Shown piece after piece: positions 51,546 through 60,817 of a DNA stretch of 64,000 nucleotides. This stretch comes from Bacteroidota bacterium (GTDB taxonomy: Bacteria; Bacteroidota; Bacteroidia; Bacteroidales; Bacteroidaceae): contig JAFABV010000046.1 in assembly GCA_023425865.1 (NCBI GenBank), positions 1-64,000 on the forward strand, read 5' to 3'. The translations under genes were made by a program, and so were the position numbers. Below the pieces are notes generated by a model. The model did not search any database. It was given only the letters and a program-made list of their open reading frames with translations, and had not been told where the DNA came from. Position 1 is the first letter of the stretch. The number at the start of each line of letters is the position of its first letter.

Positions 51546-52268
51546 TTACTCGGTAACTGTGTTTATCATTTCATCAGCTGGTAGCTGTTGTTCCAACCAC
51601 TCCGCGAAGTGGTCGAAGGGCACGCACTCATCGATGGTAAACGAGCCCGACTGCGTTCTGCGCAGCGCCGTGAGATAAGCCCCACTGCCTACAGCCCTGC
51701 CAAGGTCGCGGGCCAAGGCCCTGATATAGGTACCTTTGCCACAGACCACCCGAATAGACACCTGCTTCTTCTCGGCGTCATAGTCGGTCAGCTCGATGGC
51801 ATCTATACGCACACGCTTGGGTTGCAGCGTCACGTCATCGCCCTTGCGGCGAATGTCATAAGCCCTCTTGCCATCTACCTTCACGGCACTGTAGGTGGGA
51901 GGCACCTGCTCGATGTCGCCTACAAAGCGCTGAAGAGCCTCCTCGATCAACTCGCGCGTGATATGGTCCGTGGGGTAAGTCTGGTTCACCGGATGCTCCA
52001 TGTCGTAGCTTGCGGTGGTGGCTCCGAGCTGCAAGGTAGCCGTATAGGTCTTGGTATGCGACTGCAATTCCTCTATCTGCTTGGTACACTTGCCGGTGCA
52101 GAGCACCAACACACCGGTGGCCAAGGGGTCGAGCGTGCCGGCATGACCGATTTTCACCTTGTGGTTCAATCGGTGAGACAGCACGTAGCGCACATGCGCC
52201 AGCGCGCCGAAGCTGGACTTGCCGTACGGCTTGTCAACAGCGAAGATTTCGCCTTGAAGAAAGTCCAT
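51546..52268 (-). CDS. truB: tRNA pseudouridine-55 synthase
   Basis: Isomerises U55 in the T-loop of tRNAs. The catalytic aspartate is in GHAGTLDPLATGVLVL (near residue 45), and KPYGKSSFGAL, PPTYSAVKVDGKRAYD and GTYIRALARDLG are the other TruB landmarks. The length of 240 residues fits. It begins 5 bp after uppP. Confidence 0.96.
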   Translation of the reverse strand: MDFLQGEIFAVDKPYGKSSFGALAHVRYVLSHRLNHKVKIGHAGTLDPLATGVLVLCTGKCTKQIEELQSHTKTYTATLQLGATTASYDMEHPVNQTYPTDHITRELIEEALQRFVGDIEQVPPTYSAVKVDGKRAYDIRRKGDDVTLQPKRVRIDAIELTDYDAEKKQVSIRVVCGKGTYIRALARDLGRAVGSGAYLTALRRTQSGSFTIDECVPFDHFAEWLEQQLPADEMINTVTE

Positions 52269-52273
52269 GCGCC

Positions 52274-53104
52274 CTATCCTACCATCTTTAGGTCATACCC
52301 CATGAGCAGCATCGCCAAAATGATGACGCCCACCACAATGCGATACCAGCCAAATGCCTTGAAGCCATACTTGGTGAGGAAGGCCACAAACCACTTCATG
52401 GCCAGAATGGCCACGATGAACGCCACCACACAGCCCACGATGAGCATGAAGATGTTGTGTGAGGTAGCCCAGGCGTTGTCTTCGCCAAACATCTCCAGCA
52501 GGTCGAGCAGCGTGGCGCCGGCCATAGTAGGCACAGCGAGGAAGAACGAAAATTCGGCTGCACTCTTGCGGGTGAGCTTCTGCTGCATGCCCCCCACGAT
52601 GGTGGCCATGCTGCGACTCACGCCCGGAATGACCGATATACACTGGAAGAAACCAATCTTCAGGGCCCGCTGCCAGGTCACCTCATTGTCTTCGCTGCCC
52701 TTATTGAAAATCTTGTCGCAGAAGAGCATGAACACGCCACCCACCACAAGCATGACGGCCACCACGGTGACCGAGTCGAGCAGCCAGCTCAGCAGTCCGC
52801 TCTTCTTGGCGGCCAAGCCAATGACCACGGCAGGCAGCACGCCCACGATGAGCAGTCCATAAAGCCGCAACTTCTCGTTCAGCTCCTCCCGATTGCGCAT
52901 CTGAAAGAAGCGTTTCCAGTAGAGGCACACCACCGAGAGAATGGCCCCAAACTGAATGATGAAGGTGAAGGCATGTACGAAGGGGTCGCCTGCGGGCACA
53001 CCCAAAAGCTTCTGGGTGATAATCATGTGCCCTGTAGACGACACAGGGAGGAACTCGGTGAGCCCCTCCACAATAGCTATGATAATTGTCTGTAACAGAT
53101 CCAT
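52274..53104 (-). CDS. uppP: Undecaprenyl-diphosphatase
   Basis: Inner-membrane enzyme recycling the peptidoglycan carrier lipid; the family also gives bacitracin resistance. Both signature regions are present: EGLTEFLPVSSTGHMII (about 14-30) and IPGVSRSMATI (about 158-168). Eight membrane helices in 276 residues are expected and visible. It is between a DUF3098 gene and truB in one run. Confidence 0.96.
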   Translation of the reverse strand: MDLLQTIIIAIVEGLTEFLPVSSTGHMIITQKLLGVPAGDPFVHAFTFIIQFGAILSVVCLYWKRFFQMRNREELNEKLRLYGLLIVGVLPAVVIGLAAKKSGLLSWLLDSVTVVAVMLVVGGVFMLFCDKIFNKGSEDNEVTWQRALKIGFFQCISVIPGVSRSMATIVGGMQQKLTRKSAAEFSFFLAVPTMAGATLLDLLEMFGEDNAWATSHNIFMLIVGCVVAFIVAILAMKWFVAFLTKYGFKAFGWYRIVVGVIILAMLLMGYDLKMVG

Positions 53105-53116
53105 GTGTCAGTATTC

Positions 53117-53443
53117 TTATTCGCGAACATGCTCTTTGCCCGCCGCCGTGGGGTCGCCAAATGCCGTGGGCTCGGCCGAGGCAGCGGCAGACTCGTCGTT
53201 CGCGCTGTGGTCACCGTCCTGGTCTTTCGGCTTGCGGATAATGGCGTAGATCATTGAGACAAATCCCACGAAGCACACCACCGGCGCCACTTTGATGCGC
53301 CGTGCGCTGAAGATGTCGGCATTGAATGCCTGCTCGGTAGACCCGCTGCCGCTCATCAGGATGAAGCCGATGACCACGATGGCAAAGCCGATGCCGAGAA
53401 GGATGAAGTTGGTTCTGTCGAACGCTAAATTTCTTTTATCCAT
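53117..53443 (-). CDS. DUF3098 membrane protein
   Basis: A 108-residue protein with two membrane helices (about 12-32, LLGIGFAIVVIGFILMSGSG; about 52-70) and a charged C-terminal tail. It fits DUF3098, a Bacteroidetes family usually found between ftsX and uppP, as here. Function is unknown; the neighbours suggest envelope growth. I prefer ATG 53443 to an upstream TTG at 53473. Confidence 0.8.
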   Translation of the reverse strand: MDKRNLAFDRTNFILLGIGFAIVVIGFILMSGSGSTEQAFNADIFSARRIKVAPVVCFVGFVSMIYAIIRKPKDQDGDHSANDESAAASAEPTAFGDPTAAGKEHVRE

Positions 53444-53486
53444 AAAGTCTTGCAAATAACTGATTCCTAACAACGCACCCCCATGG

Positions 53487-54371
53487 TCAGATCTTGTAGA
53501 GGTCGCCGGCCTTCATCTTCAAGAATTTATTGACCGAGACCGTAGAGCACAGGGCAGTGATGATAATACCAAAAGCAAACACAGATGCCGCGGTGATGGC
53601 CATGTCTTCCCACGTCACCACCGTGAGGAAGTCGGGCTCATAGCGGTAGAGCAGATAGGTGCAGCCGGCAAGCACCGCCACGGCCAAGAGTGCCGAGAGC
53701 AGTCCCACGACGACAGAGCGCCTGATGAACGGCCTACGGATGAATCCCCAGGACGCCCCCACCAACTTCATGGTGTGGATAGAGAACCTGCGGCTGTAGA
53801 TGCCGAGGCGCACGGTATTGTTGATCAGGGTGAACGATACGAATGTGAGCAGCACCGCCAGCACCAGGAGCACCAGCCCCACTTTGGCCAGATTGGTGTT
53901 GACCGTTTCGACGAGATCCTTCTGGTAATTGATCTCAGCCACCTTGGGATGCTTCTGCAACTCCTTGGAAATCCACGTCAGTGAGTCGTTGTTGGCATAG
54001 GCACTCTTCAGCGTCAGCTCCACCGCCGAGGGGAAAGGGTTCACGCCATCGGTAAACTCCGACGGGTCGGTGCCCATCACCTTGGTAGCCTCGGCCAACG
54101 CCTGCTTCTTGCTGATGTAGTGTAAAGACTTGATATAAGGGCGCTGTTGTAGTCCTTTGCACATCGACAAGGCCTCCGTATCCGTCATATCCTGGTCGAG
54201 CATCACCGTCACAACGAGATTCTCCTTGACCAAAGCCGACAAGTTACGTCCCACAAGCGTAGAGAATACAACAAGTCCTAATAATATCAGTACCAAGGCT
54301 GTACTGATGCAGAGTGTAACAGACTGCAGACGTCCGGAACGTCCGCCTTCCTTGATATGTTTCTTTCTCAT
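53487..54371 (-). CDS. ftsX: Cell-division ABC permease FtsX
   Basis: Membrane partner of FtsE controlling peptidoglycan hydrolases at the septum. One N-terminal membrane helix (about 22-45), a periplasmic loop with VTVMLDQDMTD, then three C-terminal helices with the FtsX-like LGIYSRRFSIHTMKLVGAS segment. The start is ATG 54371, since the longer frame overlaps the -7 box at 54404-54412. ftsE is not adjacent. Confidence 0.9.
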   Translation of the reverse strand: MRKKHIKEGGRSGRLQSVTLCISTALVLILLGLVVFSTLVGRNLSALVKENLVVTVMLDQDMTDTEALSMCKGLQQRPYIKSLHYISKKQALAEATKVMGTDPSEFTDGVNPFPSAVELTLKSAYANNDSLTWISKELQKHPKVAEINYQKDLVETVNTNLAKVGLVLLVLAVLLTFVSFTLINNTVRLGIYSRRFSIHTMKLVGASWGFIRRPFIRRSVVVGLLSALLAVAVLAGCTYLLYRYEPDFLTVVTWEDMAITAASVFAFGIIITALCSTVSVNKFLKMKAGDLYKI

Positions 54372-54403
54372 TAACGAATTGGCAATAACAGTGCTAAGGT
54401 GAT

Positions 54404-54412
54404 GCAAATGTA
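54404..54412 (-). promoter_or_regulatory. -7 box for ftsX run
   Basis: TACATTTGC on the minus strand; transcription would begin near 54397, 26 bp before the chosen ftsX ATG. The closely packed genes down to folK may all depend on it. Confidence 0.6.
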
Positions 54413-54496
54413 GCAAAATATTGACAAAGTAAAGAGCCTTTAACGTGCATTAACCAAAAATCGTCAGAAGCCTCTCCCCATTTCCGTTTATTTGCT

Positions 54497-54505
54497 TAAC
54501 TTTGC
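54497..54505 (+). promoter_or_regulatory. -7 box for radical SAM gene
   Basis: TAACTTTGC, 31 bp before ATG 54536. Confidence 0.6.
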
Positions 54506-54535
54506 ATGACACAATAAGTTGATTTGTGACAGATT

Positions 54536-55303
54536 ATGAGTACCATTATCTTCCCCGCCCCTATCTATGGCCCCGTACACAGCCGCCGCCTCGGACTGAG
54601 CTTAGGTATCAACCTGCTGCCCGACGATGGTAAAATATGCACCTTCGACTGCCTGTACTGTGAGTGCGGCTTCAACGGCGACCGCCGCACCCTCACGCAC
54701 CATCCCTCGCGAGCGTCGGTGGCCGAGGCCCTCGAGCGCCAGCTCATCGCCATGCACGAGGCGGGCGAGCACCCCGACGTACTGACGTTTGCCGGCAACG
54801 GCGAGCCGACGAGCCATCCACATTTCCCCGAAATCATCGATGACACCATCGCCCTGCGCGACCACTGGTGCCCCGAGGCCAAAATCAGTGTACTGAGCAA
54901 CGCCACCTTTATCGGCAGGCCGCGCATTCGCGAGGCCCTGCTGAAGGTAGACAACAATATACTGAAGCTCGACACGGTCGACAACGACTACATCCGGCGC
55001 GTAGACCGGCCCACGCAGCCGTCGTACGACGTCAACAAGATCATCGGCTACATGAAGCTTTTCGAGGGTCGCCTCATCGTGCAAACCATGTTCATGAAGG
55101 GCGACGGCACCGACAACACTGGCGACAAGTATGTGCTGCCGTGGTTAGAAGCCCTGAAAGACATCAAGCCCGAGAGCGTGATGATCTACACCATCGACCG
55201 CGAGACGCCCGACAAAAACCTGCTCAAGGCCACCCCCGAAGAGCTCAACCGCATCCGCGACATGGTCATCGCGGCGGGCATACCGTGCACGGCCTCTTAT
55301 TAG
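54536..55303 (+). CDS. Radical SAM protein, COG0731/TYW1-like
   Basis: A 255-residue radical SAM enzyme. The N-terminal PIYGPVHSRRLGLSLGINLL segment is typical of the bacterial COG0731 group related to wyosine synthase; the cluster motif is C-x3-C-x2-C in CTFDCLYC, and AGNGEPTSHP supplies the GxGEPT SAM motif. Since bacteria lack wyosine, the substrate is unknown. The stop overlaps the convergent HD gene by 4 bp. Confidence 0.83.
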   Translation: MSTIIFPAPIYGPVHSRRLGLSLGINLLPDDGKICTFDCLYCECGFNGDRRTLTHHPSRASVAEALERQLIAMHEAGEHPDVLTFAGNGEPTSHPHFPEIIDDTIALRDHWCPEAKISVLSNATFIGRPRIREALLKVDNNILKLDTVDNDYIRRVDRPTQPSYDVNKIIGYMKLFEGRLIVQTMFMKGDGTDNTGDKYVLPWLEALKDIKPESVMIYTIDRETPDKNLLKATPEELNRIRDMVIAAGIPCTASY

Positions 55304-55956
55304 GAGTCGCCTCCACCCTCTTGGGCAAAAGGTTTCCTAAACGGCATCATCATGTCATACACCCGCTTCAGCGCCACGGGGTTGGTGGTCTGCTCCACCA
55401 ACCATTGCGCGTAGCCCACCATGCCCTTGGCCTCTTGGCACCTCAGGTATTTCTCATCTAAGCACCACGTGCCCAGACGCAAGCGGTCGAGGGCATCGGC
55501 ATCCTTGAAGTCGTGGTAGACCGTGAGCCATCTGGCGGCCTCGCCCTTGCCCTCACGCATGATGTAGGAGTCGCCAAGACTGTCGTCGCGGTCGTGGTAC
55601 ATCATGGCCGCGTAGGCCTCCGGCAAAAACTCCAACCGCGTGTGCTCACAGTGCTCCTTGTAATATTTGGCAGCCCTGCCGCCATGCCCCACGTCGAGAT
55701 AATTGTCCTTGCGCCGCGTGTCATGGAAGATGGCGGCATGGGCCAAGGCCGTGAGCGAGCGCAATGGCAGCCCCTGCGCCTCGCCAATGCGCAGGGCATG
55801 GAGCAACACGCGCTCGCAATGGTTTTGGGCGTGAATCTCCGGGCCACCGGGTATATCCCAGAACACCACTTCGCGCTCCATATAATCAGTCCAGTGACGA
55901 AACATGCGCTGCACCAGCTCCGACTCCTTCTTGATGATTTCTTCTGCTTTGTTCAT
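55300..55956 (-). CDS. HD-domain phosphohydrolase 2
   Basis: A 218-residue soluble HD-fold protein: IHAQNHCERVLLHAL gives the first histidine, HAAIFHDTRRKDN the HD pair, and HDRDD and YHDFKDADALDR later acidic ligands. The fold resembles the 5033 gene but identity appears low. Substrate unknown. The start is placed at 55956 because upstream codons overlap the -7 box. It ends inside the stop codon of the convergent radical SAM gene. Confidence 0.8.
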   Translation of the reverse strand: MNKAEEIIKKESELVQRMFRHWTDYMEREVVFWDIPGGPEIHAQNHCERVLLHALRIGEAQGLPLRSLTALAHAAIFHDTRRKDNYLDVGHGGRAAKYYKEHCEHTRLEFLPEAYAAMMYHDRDDSLGDSYIMREGKGEAARWLTVYHDFKDADALDRLRLGTWCLDEKYLRCQEAKGMVGYAQWLVEQTTNPVALKRVYDMMMPFRKPFAQEGGGDS

Positions 55957-55969
55957 AGTTGTATATAAG

Positions 55970-55978
55970 GCAAAAATA
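55970..55978 (-). promoter_or_regulatory. -7 box for HD gene 2
   Basis: TATTTTTGC on the minus strand, 14 bp before ATG 55956. Confidence 0.5.
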
Positions 55979-56074
55979 CAAAAAAAATACCGTAACGCAC
56001 GCCTGCCGGCAGGTTTTACCCCCTGAGTAAACAACTTTTATCGTTCGCCCACAGTCATTTTCAATTATTTTATG

Positions 56075-56083
56075 TATGTTTGC
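56075..56083 (+). promoter_or_regulatory. -7 box deciding start at 56102
   Basis: TATGTTTGC overlaps the in-frame ATG at 56072, so translation should begin at ATG 56102 with a leader of about 11 bases. Confidence 0.6.
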
Positions 56084-56101
56084 ATAAAAGGGGACAAAGG
56101 T

Positions 56102-56932
56102 ATGACCGAGTTTTGGAACTTACATAGCGATTTCAAGGCGGCCGTGAAGAGCGGACAGATAGACCATGCGCGCCGTCTGCTCTACCACATGACGCAGCTC
56201 TACCCACGCGTCCACGACAACGACCTGAGCGCCAACAAGGCCATCATACACGATGCCCTCAGTCTCGACAAGGCCATCGTAAACTTCAATTTGGCATATT
56301 TCGTGCCCTATGCCATGCGTCTGGCCGACAGCGACTGGGAGGGCATGCGCTACAACGGACGCGTGGTGCCGTCGTTGGGACAGCGCATCACCAACCGACT
56401 GATGACGGGCATTGCCGACCGGTCGGACGACTACATCAAAGGGGTGATGCCCTTCTTTCGCAAAGCCTTGCAGATTAATCCCAGCAACAAAGACAACCTG
56501 CGACACTTAGCCCAACTCTATGTGCGCGTGAAACTCAAAGCCCAGGCCGTGACCCAGTACAAGCGACTGCTGCAACGCTACCAAGACAGCTACCTCTTCG
56601 CGGAGCTGGCGCAACTGCTCGACACGCCCAAGGAAAAGGTGGCACTGCTCTCTCAAGCCATCATGCACCAATCCAAGGAGGCCTACAATGCCGCCAACCG
56701 CTATCACCTGGCCACGCTGTTGCAGATGCCCGAGCCCACCCGCGCGGCATACGAGCTACGCAAAAGCATCGAGGCGCGCAAGAAAGCGAAGATGCCGATA
56801 CCGGCCGACGTAGACCGCATAGGCCGTATCCTGGCCGACTACACCCCTGTGACCGACGCCGAGGAACTCTTGTTTTACCAGCGGCAGACACCCCTTGCCC
56901 AACAAATCATACTGTCATCTGCCCAGCAGTGA
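56102..56932 (+). CDS. TPR-like cytoplasmic protein
   Basis: A 276-residue all-helical protein with TPR-like units (FFRKALQINPSNKDNLRHLA, QAVTQYKRLLQRYQDSYLFA) but no signal peptide or catalytic motif. The N-terminal half has helices of a different kind (HARRLLYHMTQLYP). Function unknown; conserved helical scaffolds of this size are frequent in Bacteroidales. Confidence 0.72.
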   Translation: MTEFWNLHSDFKAAVKSGQIDHARRLLYHMTQLYPRVHDNDLSANKAIIHDALSLDKAIVNFNLAYFVPYAMRLADSDWEGMRYNGRVVPSLGQRITNRLMTGIADRSDDYIKGVMPFFRKALQINPSNKDNLRHLAQLYVRVKLKAQAVTQYKRLLQRYQDSYLFAELAQLLDTPKEKVALLSQAIMHQSKEAYNAANRYHLATLLQMPEPTRAAYELRKSIEARKKAKMPIPADVDRIGRILADYTPVTDAEELLFYQRQTPLAQQIILSSAQQ

Positions 56933-56954
56933 CTGCAACAACACCCTAACCATC

Positions 56955-57533
56955 ATGCCATACACCATTGCTCCTGCCCAGAAGGGGCAGGCCGCCCACA
57001 TCGCCACCCTCATCATGATTGCCATGAACCACGACTGCTGTCAGCATTTCGCGGGGCCGAGGCACACGTTGGCCGACTTCCACCGTGTCATGACCCACCT
57101 CGTGGAGCGTGACGACAGTCAGTACAGTTACCGCAACACGCTCGTCGCCCTTACCCCCGAGGGAACGCTGGCTGGCGTCTGCGTGGGGTATGACGGGAAA
57201 TATCTCAAACCGCTTCGACGGGCTTTTGTCGAAGCGGCACGTGAGGCCTTTGGCCGTGACTTCAGCCAGATGACCGACGAAACCGGACCCGGAGAATATT
57301 ACATCGACTCATTGGCCGTAGACGAACGCTACCGCCACCAGGGCATTGCCTCTGCCCTGCTGCGGGTCGCCATTGCGCAACACGGCAATGACCAGCCCGT
57401 GGGACTGCTCGTAGACGCGGGCAACCCTACGGCCGAACGCCTCTACACGCGGTTAGGATTCGAGTATGTCAATGCCACAACATGGGGAGGGCATGCCATG
57501 AAACACCTGCGGCACCCACAGACACAACCTTAG
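56955..57533 (+). CDS. GNAT-family N-acetyltransferase
   Basis: A 192-residue acetyltransferase. The acetyl-CoA loop is in YIDSLAVDERYRHQGIASAL (the R-x-x-G-x-A signature), followed by LVDAGNPTAERLYTRLGFEY. The acceptor is unknown. ATG 56955 gives the normal GNAT N-terminus (MPYTIAPAQKG). It starts 22 bp after the TPR-like gene and is probably co-transcribed. Confidence 0.87.
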   Translation: MPYTIAPAQKGQAAHIATLIMIAMNHDCCQHFAGPRHTLADFHRVMTHLVERDDSQYSYRNTLVALTPEGTLAGVCVGYDGKYLKPLRRAFVEAAREAFGRDFSQMTDETGPGEYYIDSLAVDERYRHQGIASALLRVAIAQHGNDQPVGLLVDAGNPTAERLYTRLGFEYVNATTWGGHAMKHLRHPQTQP

Positions 57534-57563
57534 CGCAAACGCCGCCAAGGCCGTGCCCAATGC

Positions 57564-58643
57564 TTAGCCTACGGGCTGGTAATACCTCATGGTGCCCATG
57601 CCCTCGACGCCGGGATGCAAGAGGAGGATGAACTCACGCAGGAGGTAGTCGGGACGGAAGGGCGTCTCTTCAAAATAAGGTTTCACCGAACAGTTGCACT
57701 CATAGATGTTGCCCGTGCGGAAGGCCTTGAGCGCCGTGTAACCGTTAAACTCGCGCAGCAAGTCTTGCTTGCTCATCGGACGGGTGCCGTTAAACTTAAA
57801 GGCCCATACGTCACTGTCGCCGGCCTTCTCGATAATCTGCTCATACGACAGCGCCAAACTCCCGGCATGGCCGTCGTCGGCAAAGGCATAGCGGCCGTGC
57901 GCGTCCTTGATGATCATGCCCAAGGTGCTCGCCCCACCCGGCGTATACCAGGTGGCGCCGGTCTTGCGCTCGGTGAGGACACTAAGGCCAAGAGGCAGCT
58001 TGGCGGCGGCGGCCTTGAGACGCTGATAGGTGGAGTCTACCACGTGGAACAGCGAGTCGGCGCGCCGCGCCTCACCAAACAGCCGCCCATAGTAGCGCAT
58101 CCACTCGGCACGCCCCAAGGCCGAAGGCTCCATATAGTCGGCAGCCTGTATGATGGGAATATTGAGCTTGTCGAGCTTGCCAAAGCCGCCACTTCCCTCA
58201 AAAGGACTCACAATGATGGCATCGGGCTTGAGGTCGATGATTTTTTCGATGTCGGGATTCATGGCATCGCCACAATCGGTGATGCGCCCGGCCTTCACAC
58301 GCTGGTGAATGTCTGGAATGAGAATATACTTCAGGTCGCACACGCCAACAATGCGGTCGGCGAGGCCCAAGTCTTCGAGCAACTGACAGTGGGCGGTGGT
58401 GAACACCACAACCCGCCGCAGGGCTTTCGACGTGACAAACTGCTGAAGGATTTGCCCCTGCTGCCAGGGGTCGCGCACGGTGGCACGCACCTCACTGCCC
58501 TGTTCCACCAAGGTGAGCAGCCGGGCATGGCGCATTGACAAGGTGTCGCCGCCGGCATGGCCCGACCGCGTGGCATGGCCACAACCGCTGAGCAGCAGCA
58601 CGGCAAGGCCCGTCATAAGAAGTATATACGATAACTGTTTCAT
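57564..58643 (-). CDS. Periplasmic metal-chelate/cobalamin-type binding lipoprotein
   Basis: A 359-residue lipoprotein (lipobox LLLSGC, C21) of the BtuF/FecB/FhuD binding-protein fold: VVVFTTAHCQLLEDLGLADR at the start, the KIIDLKPDAIIVS signature, and a GFGKLDKLNIPIIQ segment. Members feed iron-siderophores, haem or cobalamin to ABC importers. No permease or ATPase lies nearby and no cobalamin riboswitch is seen, so the ligand is unknown. Start by signal peptide, supported by a -7 box just upstream. Confidence 0.82.
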   Translation of the reverse strand: MKQLSYILLMTGLAVLLLSGCGHATRSGHAGGDTLSMRHARLLTLVEQGSEVRATVRDPWQQGQILQQFVTSKALRRVVVFTTAHCQLLEDLGLADRIVGVCDLKYILIPDIHQRVKAGRITDCGDAMNPDIEKIIDLKPDAIIVSPFEGSGGFGKLDKLNIPIIQAADYMEPSALGRAEWMRYYGRLFGEARRADSLFHVVDSTYQRLKAAAAKLPLGLSVLTERKTGATWYTPGGASTLGMIIKDAHGRYAFADDGHAGSLALSYEQIIEKAGDSDVWAFKFNGTRPMSKQDLLREFNGYTALKAFRTGNIYECNCSVKPYFEETPFRPDYLLREFILLLHPGVEGMGTMRYYQPVG

Positions 58644-58656
58644 GCTGATAAGGACT

Positions 58657-58665
58657 ACAAAGGTA
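58657..58665 (-). promoter_or_regulatory. -7 box, near-leaderless binding-protein gene
   Basis: TACCTTTGT on the minus strand is 14 bp before ATG 58643, predicting only about 7 leader bases. Confidence 0.55.
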
Positions 58666-58692
58666 GCCAAAAACGGTGAGATAACATGAAAC

Positions 58693-58722
58693 AAGGCCTA
58701 CATTCTCACGAACGCAGGCCTT
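58693..58722 (-). terminator. Terminator of 58752 gene
   Basis: AAGGCCT and AGGCCTT pair around a 16-base loop; on the minus strand it is followed by GTTTC, a weak T-tract. Confidence 0.5.
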
Positions 58723-58751
58723 ATAGTGTTTAGTAGTGTCTATTAATATTA

Positions 58752-59264
58752 TTATTGTAAGAGAGATTTTATTTCTGAAAGCGGACGCTGAACCTGACTT
58801 CCATCAGGACGCGTAATCATAAAATAGTTATACTTCGACTCGCCGTTGTGGTACTGCACCACGGCCACACCGCCGTCGCGCAGGTTGAGCGTGAAGTATC
58901 CCTGCCGTTTGCCGTTCACATACTTGCCATGCATCTTCTCCATGCCATTGGGGTAGTAAGTGATCACATCGCCGTCGAGAACGGTATTCTTGTCATTGCC
59001 GAGGTCTACAAATTTGTAACCGCCCTCTGCCTTCTTGGCGCCGTTCATGTAGAAGTCCATGAAGACGTCCTCATTCTGCACGTTGGTGTGCTGTTTCATC
59101 AACAGGCGGTAGTAGGCGGCCTGTGCGGCACTGCTTACAGACTGCTCGTTGGCAGCGTAGAAGATAGTATCGGCAACTACTGTGGCGGTTTCGCTAACAC
59201 GGTTGCGACCGAAGCTCATCACCGACACAAAGATCATTACAAACATAAAGATTGAACGTTTCAT
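58752..59264 (-). CDS. Small exported MORN/YwqK-like protein
   Basis: A 170-residue protein with a signal peptide (VMSFG). The body has repeating aromatic-glycine units (FYMNGAKKAEGGYKF, YYPNGMEKMHGKYVNGKRQGY) like MORN/YwqK-family beta repeats. Function unknown. A -7 box lies upstream. Confidence 0.7.
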   Translation of the reverse strand: MKRSIFMFVMIFVSVMSFGRNRVSETATVVADTIFYAANEQSVSSAAQAAYYRLLMKQHTNVQNEDVFMDFYMNGAKKAEGGYKFVDLGNDKNTVLDGDVITYYPNGMEKMHGKYVNGKRQGYFTLNLRDGGVAVVQYHNGESKYNYFMITRPDGSQVQRPLSEIKSLLQ

Positions 59265-59302
59265 ATTCTATTCCTTTCGTTTTTAGTTTTTGGTTTTCTG
59301 GT

Positions 59303-59311
59303 GCAAAGATA
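59303..59311 (-). promoter_or_regulatory. -7 box for 58752 gene
   Basis: TATCTTTGC on the minus strand, about 40 bp before the start codon. Confidence 0.6.
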
Positions 59312-59920
59312 TACATAAAAAATAAACTGGGATAATATTTTAACGTTATTTTATAACTATTTTTTCACCATAAATAGACTATCATCAAACACCCTACTTA
59401 CAATTTAAAAGTGAAAGCAAAAACGCCTTTTACTTACGTTTTGTATAGTTGGCATATTACATACCGCTTACAACAAGACACAATGCTTACACTATGACAC
59501 CATACACTATATTTCCGGCATTGTTACAAACAGACAATAAATCACGGAAAGAAGCCTAATTACAATCGCTTTGTAAAGTTTTAAGAAACACCCATTTTTA
59601 CCTTCCAAGTCCTCGAAAACCATCAAAGTGAAGCCCCGGAAGCCCCTTCAAATAACAAACTGTTGGCCGAACCCTTGCTTTTCAAAGACTATAATGACAT
59701 CGCAACTGCGCCAGTCGCATCCTGTGGGCAACGATGGCGGTGGCACCGGCGCAGCGCATCGGCGTTTGTGCGGCACGCTGGAGTAGAGCCGCTCATAGTG
59801 CCGACATGGGGTCATAGTGTCTCCGAAAGAGCTGTATGCCACCGATTAGGTTTACCCCGCACGCCCTTATTCTATTATACTTCGGGCGGAAAGATGGGAG
59901 AAAACAGTGGCAATGGGCCA

Positions 59921-60012
59921 ATAATTCAATATAAAACCATCGAATGATTTCATATAAAACCATCGAATGGTTCTATATAGAAATATGTCATGGTTTAGAT
60001 AGAAACATCAAG
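59921..60012. repeat. 23-bp palindromic array, site 3
   Basis: Four units begin at 59921, 59944, 59967 and 59990, exactly 23 bp apart; unit 3 opens with ATGGTTCTATATAGAA. Outer units are more degenerate than at sites 1 and 2. The left flank contains CGCCCTTAT...CTTCGGGC as at site 2. Confidence 0.88.
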
Positions 60013-60084
60013 CGTAGATATGGCACGGGCATACATCGCAAAGGTCTGCCCCGGAGTGGCAACGCCTCTGCGGCTCAAGGTGCC

Positions 60085-60743
60085 AAGCACTCGCCTCCGC
60101 ATCGATGATGCGAAACTCTAAACTCTCTGCGGCTCTGCGTGCCCCACAAAAAGTCCTGCGTGACACGCACCCACCTCCTCGCATGGTTTATTTTTAACAC
60201 GGATAACACGGATGATTCGGAATTGCCATCCGGCACACCTTGATACTACGGATCATCGCTTTGCGATGGGCGGATGGAACGGAAACTGCCTCCGTTCTCT
60301 ATTTCTCCTTAGGCCGTAAGCCCTCCGTTCTTCCCATTCCTCCCAATTCTCCTCAGGCCGTAGGCCCTCTGATTACCCAAGCCCTCCTCCTCTGCATCGA
60401 AGATGCGAAACTCCAAACTCTCTGCGGCTCTGCGTGCCAAAAAAAAATCTTGCGTGACACGCCCCCACCTCCTCGCATGGTTTATTTTTAACACGGATAA
60501 CACGGATGATTCGGAATTGCCATCCGGCACACCTTGATACTACGGATCATCGCTTTGCGATGGGCGGATGGAACGGAACATGCCTTCCGTTCTCTATTTC
60601 TCCTTAGGCCGATGGTCCTCTGTTTTTCCCATTCCTCCCAACTCTCCTCAGGCCGTAGGCCCTCTGATTACCCAAGCCCTCCTCCTCTGCATCGAAGATG
60701 CGTAACTCCAAATCCTCTGCGGCTCTGCGTGCAAAAAAACTGC
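60085..60743. repeat. 294-bp tandem duplication (about 2.2 copies)
   Basis: The unit at 60161-60454 is repeated at 60455-60743 with a 294-bp offset and few differences, and a third partial copy (60085-60160) precedes them. Landmarks include CTCTGCGGCTCTGCGTG, CACGGATAACACGGATGATT and AGGCCGTAGGCCCTCTG. Confidence 0.93.
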
Positions 60744-60817
60744 GTGCAAGTTACACCCTCCTCGGCGTGCCAAGCCCCCATTCTCTCCATGCCATCCGTC
60801 TCTCCAGAGCCCTCCTA

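Noticed and set aside
58644..58751. Cobalamin riboswitch before the binding-protein gene
   Set aside because: The leader is predicted to be only about 7 bases, and no B12-box sequence is visible.
59663..59947. A 94-codon frame in the repeat region
   Set aside because: Runs through hairpin-rich DNA and into the palindromic array; no recognisable features.
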